The notes: a model not told the origin generated them from the letters alone. 64,000 nt of DNA from Kitasatospora aureofaciens (GCA_000720845.1 JODU01000017.1:254775-318774); one strand, 5' to 3'; counted from the first letter of the stretch, positions 42,951-51,861 are shown. Numbers and translations are program-made.

Positions 42951-43892
42951 TCAGTAGTTCTGGCGGAAGACACGGCGGATCGTCAGCAGCCCGACGAGTC
43001 CGACCAGGAAGAGGAGCACGCCGACCGTCTGGCTGTAGCCGAGGTCGGCGGCGATGAACGCCTTCTGGTAGACGAGGAACGACAGCGTGGTGGACGACGT
43101 GCCGGGACCGCCCTGGGTGAGCAGCAGCACGTGCTGCGCGGAGCCGAACAGCGTCCACAGGAACTGGAGCATCGTCACCACGCCGACGTAGTCACGGATG
43201 ACGGGGAAGTGGACCGACCACATCGTCCGCCAGTGCCCCGCCCCGTCCAGCTGGGCGGCCTCGCCCAGCTCGTCCGGCACGCTGCCCAGCCGGGCGGCGA
43301 ACAGTACGGCGGTGAAGCCGATGCCGGCCCAGATGTCCAGGGCGATCAGACACGCCAGGGCCGTCGACGGCGAGGCCAGCCAGGCGTCGGAGAGGGAGCC
43401 GAGGCCGACGCTCTCCAGCCCGCCGTTGAGCAGCCCGTCCGGCGACAGGGCGGCGTAGAACACCATCGCCTTCGCGGGCGTCGAGATCAGCCCCGGGATG
43501 AAGAGCAGGTACCGGATGACCCGGTGCCCGGGCGGCCGCTGGGCCACGTAGTACCCCAGCATGTACGCGCAGACGATCATCACCGGGACGGCGACGGCCA
43601 GTTGTACTGCGGTGTTGCGCACCGCGTCCCAGAACACCGGGTCGTCCAGCACCACCCGGGCGTTGTCGAGGCCGGCGAAGGACACCGGCTGGAGCATGCC
43701 GGGCCAGTGCAGTGCCGCGATCACGAAGATGGCGAGCAGCGGCCCGACCATGAAGACCAGGTACCACACCAGCGCGGGCACCGCGAGGACGGTGCCGCCC
43801 TGCCGGGGCCGGCGCGCGGCCGGGGCGGGGGAGGCGGGCGGGGCGGACCTCGGGGCCGCGCTCCCGCCCGGCGTCGTCGTGAGCGTCGTCAT
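42951..43892 (-). CDS. Carbohydrate ABC transporter permease (MalF type)
   Basis: 313 residues. A Pro/Ala/Arg-rich N-terminal tail is followed by six membrane helices beginning LAVPALVWYLVFMVGPLLAIFVIAALHWPG. The EAA loop is DELGEAAQLDGAGHWRTMWSVHFPVIRD. It pairs with the MalG-type permease encoded next. Start ATG 43892; the binding-protein gene ends 82 nt upstream on the same strand. Confidence 0.92.
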   Translation of the reverse strand: MTTLTTTPGGSAAPRSAPPASPAPAARRPRQGGTVLAVPALVWYLVFMVGPLLAIFVIAALHWPGMLQPVSFAGLDNARVVLDDPVFWDAVRNTAVQLAVAVPVMIVCAYMLGYYVAQRPPGHRVIRYLLFIPGLISTPAKAMVFYAALSPDGLLNGGLESVGLGSLSDAWLASPSTALACLIALDIWAGIGFTAVLFAARLGSVPDELGEAAQLDGAGHWRTMWSVHFPVIRDYVGVVTMLQFLWTLFGSAQHVLLLTQGGPGTSSTTLSFLVYQKAFIAADLGYSQTVGVLLFLVGLVGLLTIRRVFRQNY

Positions 43893-43974
43893 GCGGTGAC
43901 TCCCGGAGAACAGGTGGAACGGGGGAGGGGGACGAGGGAGGACCGGGCGGGGGAGCCGGGGGTGTCCGGGCGGC

Positions 43975-45264
43975 TCATGCGGACCGGTACGCGGATTCGA
44001 GGGCGGCGCGCACCCGGGCCGGGCTGGTGCCCCGGGTGAACGAGGTGCTGGTCGCGGTGATCAGCGGCTGCGCGGCGGCGGGCGGCACATACACGTCGGG
44101 CAGCAGGACCTGGCTCACCCCGGAGCCGAGCCGCTGGGCCGCCCCGACCAGCGGGAAGCCGGTGGAGACGGCGTCCGTGCGCAGGGCCATGTCCCGGCCG
44201 CTCTCGGTCACGAACCGCGCCACGACGTCCTCGCGGTACATGAACCGCAGGAACCTCTCGACGTGCTCGATCTTGCGGACGCCGTTGGGGCTGATCCAGA
44301 AGCCGATGAGGGTGTAGGCGCGGATGACGGTGGGACCGTCGTGCGCCGCCCCGTCGGCCAGCGGCCAGCCGCCGACCTCCGTGTGCCGGGCCACCTTCTC
44401 GGGCACCTTGGCCAGGGCGGAGGACATCGCCGACTGCACGGCCGCCTCCTCGGTGTTGAACTGCGTGGTCATCGAGTCGGAGGTGAGGCCCTGCGCCTTG
44501 TCGGCGAACACACCGGCGTCGCGCAGGTGGGTGAAGTACTCGATGCCCCGGCGGGCTCCGCGCCCGGAGAAGTCCCCCGTGGCGTAGACGTGCCGCGCCT
44601 CCTCCTGGGAGAGGAAGGTCTGGATGATCTGCGCCAGCAGCTTCTGGCCGGTCCAGTCGTTGCCGCCCACGGTCACCGGGGCGATGCCCTTGCCGCGCAG
44701 CTTGCGGGCCGCGGCGATCAGCTGGTCACCCGTGGTGGGGATCGCGTCGACACCGGCCCGGTCGAGCAGGGCGCGGTTGTAGGCGACGGGCCAGTTCGTG
44801 GCGAAGTAGGGGAAGGCACGGACCCGGCCCTCGTCGTCGGTCCAGTCGGCCAGCGCGGCGGGCAGGACGCGTCCGCGCAGCCCCCAGTCGTCGAGGTAGG
44901 GCTTGACGTCCACGGTCGCGCCCACGTCCGTCCAGGCCAGCGTCTTGTCGTAGAGGTTGACCATCACGATGTCGGCCTCCTTGCGGGCCAGCCGTGAGGT
45001 CTCGTAGACCTGGGCGAGGTCGTCGCCGTTGACGAGGTTCTTGACCTTCACCCCCGGGTTCTCCTCGCGGAAGCGGTCCACGGCCGCGAGGTACGTGGGG
45101 GAGCCCGGCGCGGTGGTGCCGAGCTGGGTGTGGACGACGAGGGTGTCCGGGTCGGAGTCCGCCGACGCCAACGACGAGCAGCCGGACAGAGCGGGCAGGG
45201 CAGCGGCCGCGGCCAGACCGGAACCGGCGGCGAGCAGTTCGCGCCGCGTCAGCGATGAGCGCAC
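43975..45264 (-). CDS. Sugar-binding Tat lipoprotein (ABC solute-binding)
   Basis: 429 residues from GTG 45264, chosen because GGAG lies about 10 nt upstream; a TTG at 45279 is also in frame. The N-terminus LTRRELLAAGSGLAAAAALPALSGC combines a twin-arginine signal and a lipobox (LSGC), so the mature protein is a membrane-anchored lipoprotein. The rest is the bacterial extracellular solute-binding family 1 pattern (PYFATNWPVAYNRALLDRAGVDAIPTTGDQL). It delivers the substrate to the permeases downstream. Operon leader operator lies upstream. Confidence 0.9.
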   Translation of the reverse strand: MRSSLTRRELLAAGSGLAAAAALPALSGCSSLASADSDPDTLVVHTQLGTTAPGSPTYLAAVDRFREENPGVKVKNLVNGDDLAQVYETSRLARKEADIVMVNLYDKTLAWTDVGATVDVKPYLDDWGLRGRVLPAALADWTDDEGRVRAFPYFATNWPVAYNRALLDRAGVDAIPTTGDQLIAAARKLRGKGIAPVTVGGNDWTGQKLLAQIIQTFLSQEEARHVYATGDFSGRGARRGIEYFTHLRDAGVFADKAQGLTSDSMTTQFNTEEAAVQSAMSSALAKVPEKVARHTEVGGWPLADGAAHDGPTVIRAYTLIGFWISPNGVRKIEHVERFLRFMYREDVVARFVTESGRDMALRTDAVSTGFPLVGAAQRLGSGVSQVLLPDVYVPPAAAQPLITATSTSFTRGTSPARVRAALESAYRSA

Positions 45265-45277
45265 AGGGGTGGTCTCC

Positions 45278-45312
45278 AACCAAGCGGTTAACGATTGGTT
45301 AATCGATGTACC
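45278..45312. promoter_or_regulatory. Palindromic operator region of the sugar operon
   Basis: Arms AACCAA (45278-45283) and TTGGTT (45295-45300), with GTTAAC between them, and a second GGT-ATCGAT-ACC palindrome at 45297-45312. This AT-rich stretch sits just upstream of the operon's first start and is the best candidate site for the operon LacI protein. Confidence 0.45.
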
Positions 45313-45405
45313 TCGTGAGGTGCGAGGACTGTATGGAGTGCGGGGACCACGGTCAAGGGGGTGGCGCGGGGAATTGCGCTCCTCGGCGGGACGCGGGTTG
45401 CCTGG

Positions 45406-46305
45406 TCAGGCCGTCGCCGCTGCCTCGACGGAGAGGCCGAGCCGGTCGGCGACACTCGTCAGGGCCGGTCCCAGCGGGAGCGCGACCCGGGTGACGGCCA
45501 GCCGGTCGCCGCGGGTGGCGTCGCGGTTGACGATGAGGACCGGCTTGCCCGCCTCGGCCGCCTGGCGGACGAAACGGAGCCCGGACATCACCGTCAGCGA
45601 GGAGCCGAGGACCAGCAGCGAGGACGCCTCGCGCACCAGCTCGCGACAGTGCTCCACGCGCTGTGGCGGCACGTTCTCGCCGAAGAACACCACGTCCGGT
45701 TTGAGGATGCCGCCGCAGACCGTGCACGGCACCACCCGGAAGTCACCGACCTGCTCGTCGGTGAGGTCGGCGTCGCCGTCCGGGTTGATGCCGGCGGCCA
45801 CCGGCGCGAAGCCCGCGTTGGCCTCCTCCAGTCGCCCGGCGAGTTCGCGGCGGGGGCTGAGGTCGCCGCAGGTCAGGCAGACGACCCGGTCCAGGCTGCC
45901 GTGGAGCTCCACGACGCCCTCGCTGCCCGCGGCCTGGTGCAGCCCGTCGACGTTCTGCGTGATCACGCCGGTGAGCAGACCGTGCCGCCCGAACGCCGCC
46001 ACCGACCGGTGCCCCGCGTTGGGGCGGGCCCGCCCGAAGGTGCGCCAGCCGAGGTGACTGCGTGCCCAGTACCGCCGGCGGGCGTCGGGATGGGCGGTGA
46101 AGTCCTGGTAGGTCATCGGCGTGTGCCGGCTCAGGCTGCCGCCCTCGCCCCGGTAGTCGGGGATGCCCGACTCCGTGGAGATGCCCGCCCCGCTGAGCAC
46201 CAGCACACCCCCGGCGCGCAGCGCCTCGGCGACGGGCGCCAGGCCCGTGGTGCCCGGCGGCAGGTCCGCTCCCGGGGTCCAGCTCAAAGTGGGCCGCATG
46301 CGCAT
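45406..46305 (-). CDS. cobB: Sir2-type NAD-dependent protein deacylase
   Basis: 299 residues. All sirtuin blocks are present: VLSGAGISTESGIPDYRG, TQNVDGLHQAAGS, VELHGSLDRVVCLTCGD and CTVCGGILKPDVVFFGE (four Cys for structural zinc), and LVLGSSLTVMSG. It removes acetyl or other acyl groups from lysines using NAD, for example on acetyl-CoA synthetase in other bacteria. ATG 46305 and ATG 46299 are both possible starts. It resembles the sirtuin annotated near this place in S. coelicolor. Alone on its strand. Confidence 0.93.
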   Translation of the reverse strand: MRMRPTLSWTPGADLPPGTTGLAPVAEALRAGGVLVLSGAGISTESGIPDYRGEGGSLSRHTPMTYQDFTAHPDARRRYWARSHLGWRTFGRARPNAGHRSVAAFGRHGLLTGVITQNVDGLHQAAGSEGVVELHGSLDRVVCLTCGDLSPRRELAGRLEEANAGFAPVAAGINPDGDADLTDEQVGDFRVVPCTVCGGILKPDVVFFGENVPPQRVEHCRELVREASSLLVLGSSLTVMSGLRFVRQAAEAGKPVLIVNRDATRGDRLAVTRVALPLGPALTSVADRLGLSVEAAATA

Positions 46306-46587
46306 GCGGCAAGGGTACGGAACCCGCCGCGCTTCCCGGCGTGCGGGAGGCGTACGCGCGGGTGGCTTGCAGCGGGGGCGTCCTGTTTCCCGGCGCGGTG
46401 GGTGCCGCCCACCCCGGCATGGCGGCGGGACCCGCCCGTCGGTCGCCCTTCTCCGCGTGCCCGCGCACCCTTCCGCCGCCGCCCCCGGGCGGCTCCCGCA
46501 TGACCTTTTCCGCCCCGGGTGACAGACTTGCACTGTCCAGGGGGCCGAGAGGCTCCTGCCGGGAGGCGGCCTGGCGGGGAGTGGTCG

Positions 46588-47418
46588 ATGTTCCGCAAAC
46601 AGCCCGCACCTGACGGTGAAGAGCTGCTCGCCCGGCTGGCCTCGTTGACCACCCGGGCCAAGGAGCTCGCGGAGCTGCGGCGGTCGCAGGTGGAGCTGGC
46701 GATCGCCCTGCAGCGCGACATGCTCCCGGCGGACCTGCCCGTCGTTCCCGGCATTCACCTGGCCGCCTGCTACTCGCCCGCGTACGCCGGACTCAACGTG
46801 GGCGGCGACTGGTACGACGCCTTCACCCTCCCCGACGGCCGTATCGGCCTCTCCGTCGGCGATGTCCAGGGCCACGCCATCGACGCGGCCGCCTTCATGG
46901 GCCAGGTCCGGGTCGGCCTGCGAGCGCTCGCCTCCGTGACCAGTGAACCCGGTGACCTCCTCGCCTGCACGAACGAGCTGGTCCTCTCCCTGAACAAGGA
47001 CCTGTTCGCCACCTGCACCTTCATGCGCTACGACCCGGCGTCCGGCCTGCTGGAGAGCGCCCGGGCCGGCCACGTCCCCTGCGTCCGGGCCACGGCGGAC
47101 GGCAGGGCGGAGGTCTGCCGGGACGAGGGCGGGCCCCCGCTGGGCGTCCTGGAGGGCACCGACTACCCCGTGACCCGGTACCGGCTCGCCACCGGCGGGG
47201 TGTTCGTCCTGGTCACGGACGGTGTGGTGGAGGGCCCCTCCCTGAGCGTCGACGACGGCCTGGAACGGGTGGTGCGGCTGGCCGGCCTCGCCGCCGTCGC
47301 CGGGATGGAGGTGCACGCGCTGGCGGCCGCCGTGCTCAAGAACGCCGAGCTGATCGGGCACGAGGACGACGCCGCCGTGCTCGTCGTCGGCCATGACAGG
47401 CGGGGCGTTACGCCGTAG
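46588..47418 (+). CDS. SpoIIE-type PP2C phosphatase
   Basis: 276 residues. A short N-terminal coiled region (AKELAELRRSQVELAIALQRDMLPADLP) leads into the PP2C domain: AYAGLNVGGDWYDAFTLPDGRIGLSVGDVQGHAIDAAAFMGQVR, ending HEDDAAVLVVGHD. The metal-binding Asp residues (GGDWYD, GDV) are present. It probably dephosphorylates an anti-sigma or anti-sigma antagonist. It lacks its own sensor domain; the MASE1 protein encoded 51 nt downstream may supply one. Start ATG 46588. Confidence 0.9.
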   Translation: MFRKQPAPDGEELLARLASLTTRAKELAELRRSQVELAIALQRDMLPADLPVVPGIHLAACYSPAYAGLNVGGDWYDAFTLPDGRIGLSVGDVQGHAIDAAAFMGQVRVGLRALASVTSEPGDLLACTNELVLSLNKDLFATCTFMRYDPASGLLESARAGHVPCVRATADGRAEVCRDEGGPPLGVLEGTDYPVTRYRLATGGVFVLVTDGVVEGPSLSVDDGLERVVRLAGLAAVAGMEVHALAAAVLKNAELIGHEDDAAVLVVGHDRRGVTP

Positions 47419-47468
47419 GGCGGGTCGGCGCGCCTGTCACCTCGCCGACCCGGCGGCACCGGTGTCTG

Positions 47469-48458
47469 ATGGCTGCTGTGGTGGGTATCCGTGCATGGCC
47501 GCGACCGGTCGTCCTCGCCTGTGCGACGCTGCTGGTCGCCGGCTGCTACTACGCGGCGGGGCGGCTCGGACTGTCGCAGCAGCTGACCGCCGACGGTTCG
47601 GTCGTGACGCCCATCTGGCCGCCCACCGGCCTCGCGGTGGCGTGCCTGCTCCTGTTCGGGCCGTGGTGCGTGCCGGGCATCGCCCTCGGCGCCCTGCTGG
47701 TCATACTCTCCCTCGGAGACCTTGGGGCCGAGGCCGTCGGAATCATGGCCGGCAACACCGCCGCCCCCGTCTGCGCCTGGCTGATGCTGCGCGCGGTGGG
47801 GTTCCGCGTGAGCCTGAGCCGTCTGCGCGACGGACTCGCGCTGGTCTTCCTCGGCGCGCTGACCGCCATGCTGATCAGCTCGGGCACGGGCGTCGGCATG
47901 CTCGTGCTGGCGGACAAACTCCCCACCGGCCATCTGGAGATCGTCTGGCTGGCCTGGTGGGTCGGTGACGCCATGGGCGTCGTCCTGGTCACCCCGCTGC
48001 TGCTCCTGCTGTACCGTGCTCGCCTGCCGCCCCCGTCAGCGCGCTGGGCCGAGGCCGTCGGGCTCACCGTCGTCGTGTGCGTCCTGGTGCCGCTGATCAT
48101 GTACAGCTCGGTCAGCGTGCTGTTCCTGGCGTATCCCATCCTGATCTGGTCGGCGCTGCGCTTCCAGCTGGCGGGCGGCATCCCGTGCGCCCTGTTCGTG
48201 TCGGTGACGGCCACCGTCGTGGCCCGGCACGAGGCAGGCTCCTTCAGCAAGCTGACCGACATCGAGACGATGATGCGACTCCAGGCGTTCAACGGCACCC
48301 TGGGACTGACCGCGCTCCTGCTCTCCGCGGTGATCAGCGAACAGCTCAACACCAGACGGTCGGTGGAGCGCGCCTGCCACGAGCTGGTCGAGGCACTTCA
48401 GCACCTGAACGCCGGCGGCTCCGGCAACCAGGGCCCGCCCGGAGGAGACGCCCGGTGA
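47469..48458 (+). CDS. MASE1-domain membrane protein without output domain
   Basis: 329 residues, about eight to ten membrane helices (residues about 10-290), beginning WPRPVVLACATLLVAGCYYAAGRLGLSQQL and including TPIWPPTGLAVACLL, the hallmark of MASE1. It ends with a short amphipathic coil (SVERACHELVEALQHLNAGG) and no histidine kinase, GGDEF or phosphatase domain. In Streptomyces MASE1 is often fused to SpoIIE-type phosphatases, so I infer functional coupling with the neighbouring PP2C gene. It is followed by a strong hairpin at 48505. Confidence 0.85.
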   Translation: MAAVVGIRAWPRPVVLACATLLVAGCYYAAGRLGLSQQLTADGSVVTPIWPPTGLAVACLLLFGPWCVPGIALGALLVILSLGDLGAEAVGIMAGNTAAPVCAWLMLRAVGFRVSLSRLRDGLALVFLGALTAMLISSGTGVGMLVLADKLPTGHLEIVWLAWWVGDAMGVVLVTPLLLLLYRARLPPPSARWAEAVGLTVVVCVLVPLIMYSSVSVLFLAYPILIWSALRFQLAGGIPCALFVSVTATVVARHEAGSFSKLTDIETMMRLQAFNGTLGLTALLLSAVISEQLNTRRSVERACHELVEALQHLNAGGSGNQGPPGGDAR

Positions 48459-48504
48459 GCGGCAAGCGCTCGGCACCCCGGCCCGGTCGCTTCAGGCGGC
48501 CGCC

Positions 48505-48539
48505 GCCCGGCCCCGGACATCACCCGTCCGGGGCCGGGC
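48505..48539. terminator. Perfect 14-bp hairpin between convergent genes
   Basis: Arms GCCCGGCCCCGGAC (48505-48518) and its exact complement (48526-48539) enclose a 7-nt loop. It lies between the stops of the MASE1 gene (48458) and the RhaS gene (48549) and would end transcription from both sides. Confidence 0.8.
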
Positions 48540-48548
48540 GCACGGTGG

Positions 48549-49625
48549 TCAGAAGTCGTAGTCGTCGATGTTCCCGGCGTCGAACACCGTCGGGTCGCCG
48601 AGCGTGATGACCCCGTTCCCGCCGAGCTTGTACCAGCCCATGTCGCCGGCCAGGAACATCTGCCCCTCCCGGCCGGTGATCTGTCCGGAGGCGAGGGCCA
48701 CCGCGGCGTGACCGGCCAGTTCGCCGAGCTTGGCCGGGTCCCACAGCAGGAACGCCTCCACCGTGCCGTCCTCGATGTAGGGACGCATGTCGTTGGGGGC
48801 GCCGAGCCCGGTGAGCTTCACCTCGCCCTTGTACCGCGACTGGGACAGGTACTTCGCGGCCGCCTTGATCCCGTTGGTGGTGGGGGAGATGATCCCCTTC
48901 AGCTTCCCGTGGTCCCGCAGCAGCTCCTCGGCCTTCCGGTACGACTTCTCCGCCTCGTCGTCGCCGTGGACGACGTCCACCAGCCGCATCTCCTTGTACC
49001 GCGGATCCTCCAGCTCCTTCTTGATGCTGCTGATCCAGGCGTTCTGGTTCGTCGCCGTCCGGGCGGCGGACAGGATCGCGATGTCGCCCTTGTAGCCGAT
49101 CTGCTCGCCGAGCAGTTCCAGCTGCCGTACGGCGATGTCCTCGGCGCTCGCCGGGGAGACGAAGGCGTAGCGGCACTCGGGCTTGGTGTCGGAGTCGTAC
49201 GTGACGACCTTGACGCCCTTCGCCATGGCCTGCTTGAGGGCGTCGCACAGCGCGTCGGGGTCCAGCGCCGAGACGGCGATCGCGTCGGCCTTCTGCTCGG
49301 TGAGGTCGTTGATGTGGGACACCTGCCCGGAGGCGTCGGAGCCCTGGTCCGTGCCCACCTCCTTGAAGGTGGAGCCCAGGGCCTCGACGGCGCGCTCCCC
49401 GCCCCGGTCGGCGACCGAGAAGTACGGCGTGTTGACCTGCTTGGGAAGGAAGCCGACGGTCAGGCCGGTCTTGGTGGGCGCGTTGGGGGAGGCCTCGGCG
49501 TTCTTGGCGTTCGCCGCCGTGTCGCCCGCCGGGCTGTCACCCTCACCGCACGCGGCGGTGAGGAGACTGAGGGAGGACACGGCGGCGACGAGTACGGCGG
49601 CGCGGCGTGAGGGGGTGTTGTGCAT
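48549..49625 (-). CDS. rhaS: Rhamnose-binding ABC lipoprotein (RhaS-like)
   Basis: 358 residues from ATG 49625. A Sec signal with lipobox (LLTAAC) precedes the class-B sugar-binding fold: KTGLTVGFLPKQVNTPYFSVADRGGERAVEALG is the typical RhaS opening. Also KADAIAVSALDPDALCDALKQAMAKGVKVVTYDSD and LTGLGAPNDMRPYIEDGTVEAFLLWDPAKLG. It should bind L-rhamnose at the membrane, but no rhamnose permease or ATPase is encoded in the window, so it is an orphan. The operator-like site just upstream resembles that of the rhamnosidase. Confidence 0.85.
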   Translation of the reverse strand: MHNTPSRRAAVLVAAVSSLSLLTAACGEGDSPAGDTAANAKNAEASPNAPTKTGLTVGFLPKQVNTPYFSVADRGGERAVEALGSTFKEVGTDQGSDASGQVSHINDLTEQKADAIAVSALDPDALCDALKQAMAKGVKVVTYDSDTKPECRYAFVSPASAEDIAVRQLELLGEQIGYKGDIAILSAARTATNQNAWISSIKKELEDPRYKEMRLVDVVHGDDEAEKSYRKAEELLRDHGKLKGIISPTTNGIKAAAKYLSQSRYKGEVKLTGLGAPNDMRPYIEDGTVEAFLLWDPAKLGELAGHAAVALASGQITGREGQMFLAGDMGWYKLGGNGVITLGDPTVFDAGNIDDYDF

Positions 49626-49666
49626 GTGCTTCTTTCGGAGGGCCGCCCGAGCGTGGGGCCAGGGCA

Positions 49667-49680
49667 CTGAAAGGATTCAA
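49667..49680. promoter_or_regulatory. LacI-type site at the RhaS gene
   Basis: CTGAAAGGATTCAA matches the rhamnosidase operator core TTGAAACGATTCAA at 12 of 14 positions, 41 nt upstream of the RhaS start. Confidence 0.5.
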
Positions 49681-49786
49681 TGAAGCTTGACCGGGACGCT
49701 AGGCACAAACGTGGTCGTGGTCAATGCACTTGCGGGAAACAGTTGTTGAGCCCGCGGCCTCTCAGGTCTGCCCCTTCGGGGGTTGC

Positions 49787-51253
49787 TCAGGCCGACACCC
49801 GCGTGTCCGCCCCCGCCGCCCGGCCGAGCGTGCGGTCGAAGAGGGTGAGCAGCAGATAGAGCACGCCGGCGCCGAGCATCACCCAGGCCAGCCGGTGCAG
49901 GCCGCCGGTGTCCGCGCGCTGTCCGAAGGAGGCCGCGGTCGCGGAGGAGGCGACCATCGAGCCGATGTAGGCGAAGGTGCGCAGCAACCCGGCCGAGGAG
50001 GCGGTGCGCTCCGGGTCGGCCTGGAAGTAGACGGAGTTCTGCAGGGCGAGGTTGTTGAGCCCCTGCGGGACGCCGAAGATCAGCGCGACCAGCAGCAGCA
50101 TCCACAGCGGGCTGTCGCCGCCCAGCGTGAGGATCACCAGGCACGCGGCGATCTGTCCGACCGCGCCGAGCAGCAGTTTCCCCCGGACGCCGGTGCTGCG
50201 CCCCGACACGAGCGAGACCCCTATCGCCAGCAGGAACATGGGGATCTGCGCCAGGCCGGCGTGGAAGGGCGTCAGCCCGAAGCCCTCCTCGGTCCACTGG
50301 GTGAAGCCGTAGAGGAAGGAGTACGCGACGACGTAGGCCACGAGGGCCCGCCCGTAGGTGGCCAGCAGGGGAGTGTTGCCGCCGAGCACCCGCAGGTCGA
50401 TGAAGGGCGTGGCGGCGCGCAGTTCCCGTACCGCGAACGCCGCTCCCGCGGCGGCGGCGAGCACGAGCAGGTACCAGTCGCGCAGGTGCAGGTTCATCAG
50501 GAAGAGCAGCAGCGAGACCAGCATCGCCGCGAACAGTCCCATGCCGGGCAGGTCGAGGCGGGCGGCCAGGCTCCCGCGCCGCGCGGACCGGTCCGCGGGC
50601 TCCGCGGTGGACTCCGCTGCGGGCTCGGCCGTGGACCGCGCCGCGGGCGCAGCCTTGGGCAGCCGCAGCAGCCCCAGCAGGACGGCCGCGACGGCCAGGG
50701 GCACGTTCAGCGCGAAGGTGGCGCGCCAGCCGCCCACCGCGATCAGCAGGCCGCCCAGCAGCGGGCCGACGACGGCGATGGTCTGGTTGGCCACCGCCAG
50801 CGCGGTGAGCACGCCGCCGGGGCTGTTCCGTCCGGTGCGCTCGGCCTCGCTGCGCACCAGGGCCATCGCCGCGGGGTAGCCGGCGCAGGTGCCGAACCCG
50901 AGCAGGACCCGCGCGCCGATCAGCACACCCAGGTCGGGCGCGAGGGCGCCCACGGCACCCGCGACGCCGACGAGGCCGGTGCTGAGGAGGAAGAGCCGGC
51001 GCGGTCCGAAGACGTCGATGAGCCGGCCGACGACCGGCTGTCCGAGCGACGTGGCCAGATAGAGGGCGGAGACGAGCCAGGCGGTCTGCGAGGCCGGCGC
51101 GCCCAGGGCTCTGCCGATCGGGACGAGGGCGACCGCGATGATCGTCGAGTTGATCGGGTTGAGCACCGAACCGAGCAGCATCGGCGGCAGCAGTCCGCGG
51201 TCGAAGCCGGGCCGCTCCGTGCCGACCTCCGGGTCCGCCTTCGCGTCAGTCAC
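49787..51253 (-). CDS. MFS efflux transporter (DHA2-like, 14 helices)
   Basis: 488 residues from GTG 51253. The first helices show LLGSVLNPINSTIIAVALVPIGRALG (typical antiporter opening) and motif A-like LGQPVVGRLIDVFGPRRLFL. An Ala/Glu/Ser-rich cytoplasmic loop (about 195-225) separates helix groups. It probably exports drugs or other small molecules. It overlaps the MarR gene by 8 nt on the same strand, so the two form an operon controlled by the 28-bp palindrome at 51711. Confidence 0.9.
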   Translation of the reverse strand: MTDAKADPEVGTERPGFDRGLLPPMLLGSVLNPINSTIIAVALVPIGRALGAPASQTAWLVSALYLATSLGQPVVGRLIDVFGPRRLFLLSTGLVGVAGAVGALAPDLGVLIGARVLLGFGTCAGYPAAMALVRSEAERTGRNSPGGVLTALAVANQTIAVVGPLLGGLLIAVGGWRATFALNVPLAVAAVLLGLLRLPKAAPAARSTAEPAAESTAEPADRSARRGSLAARLDLPGMGLFAAMLVSLLLFLMNLHLRDWYLLVLAAAAGAAFAVRELRAATPFIDLRVLGGNTPLLATYGRALVAYVVAYSFLYGFTQWTEEGFGLTPFHAGLAQIPMFLLAIGVSLVSGRSTGVRGKLLLGAVGQIAACLVILTLGGDSPLWMLLLVALIFGVPQGLNNLALQNSVYFQADPERTASSAGLLRTFAYIGSMVASSATAASFGQRADTGGLHRLAWVMLGAGVLYLLLTLFDRTLGRAAGADTRVSA

Positions 51254-51692
51254 GGTTCAGTCGCTCCAGCACGGCCATGGCCGCGATCACGGTCCGGCGT
51301 TCCTCCTCGGTGCACCGGTCCTGGAGGCGCGCGGCGAGCCATTCCGTGCGGGCCTGCCGTCCCTCCTCCACGCGGCGGACGCCCTCCGGGGTCAGCGTGA
51401 TCAGCAGGCGCCGTCCGTCGTCGGGGTCGGGGTGCCGCTCCACCAGCCCCATGGAGGCGAGGGCGGTGACCGTCGCCGTCATCGACTGGTGCCTGACCCC
51501 TTCGGTCGCGGCGAGTTCGCTGGCCGTGACGCCCCCATGGTCGGACAGCCGGGCCAGCACCGAGGCCTGGCCCAGGGTGAGGTCCTCGACCTCGGACGCC
51601 TTGAGGATGCGCCTGCGCAGCCGGCTGATGACCGCCCGGACCTCCCGCGAGGCCTGGACGGCCGACGGTGAGGGGCTCTCGTTCTCGCTCAT
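51246..51692 (-). CDS. MarR-family regulator
   Basis: 148 residues from ATG 51692. HTH region LTLGQASVLARLSDHGGVTASELAATEGVRHQSMTATVTALASMGLVERHPDPDDGRRLLITLTPEG with the wing DPDDGRR. It is the first gene of the operon with the MFS transporter, whose start overlaps its end. A near-perfect 28-bp palindrome lies 18 nt upstream, as expected for an autorepressor. Confidence 0.93.
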   Translation of the reverse strand: MSENESPSPSAVQASREVRAVISRLRRRILKASEVEDLTLGQASVLARLSDHGGVTASELAATEGVRHQSMTATVTALASMGLVERHPDPDDGRRLLITLTPEGVRRVEEGRQARTEWLAARLQDRCTEEERRTVIAAMAVLERLNRD

Positions 51693-51710
51693 GCCCCCAG
51701 AATAATGTCC

Positions 51711-51738
51711 ACAGGTTGAGCTGTACAGCTTGACCTGT
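51711..51738. promoter_or_regulatory. 28-bp MarR operator
   Basis: Inner AGCTGTACAGCT is a perfect 12-bp palindrome; outer ACAGGT (51711) and ACCTGT (51733) are perfect arms, with only TG/TG between them mismatched. Confidence 0.8.
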
Positions 51739-51861
51739 ACACAAGGCTCGCGAAGGCGGCCGCGGAGACGCCGGGTCTCGTCGGGGTCGGTGAGCACCCG
51801 TCAGCAGCCGACGGCCGACTCCGCACGGGTGGCGACTCCGCCCGGACCGAGGTCCCTCCGC

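Noticed and set aside
46306..47394. Long minus-strand extension upstream of the sirtuin
   Set aside because: It is antisense to the PP2C gene; the sirtuin ATG at 46305 or 46299 starts the conserved family sequence.
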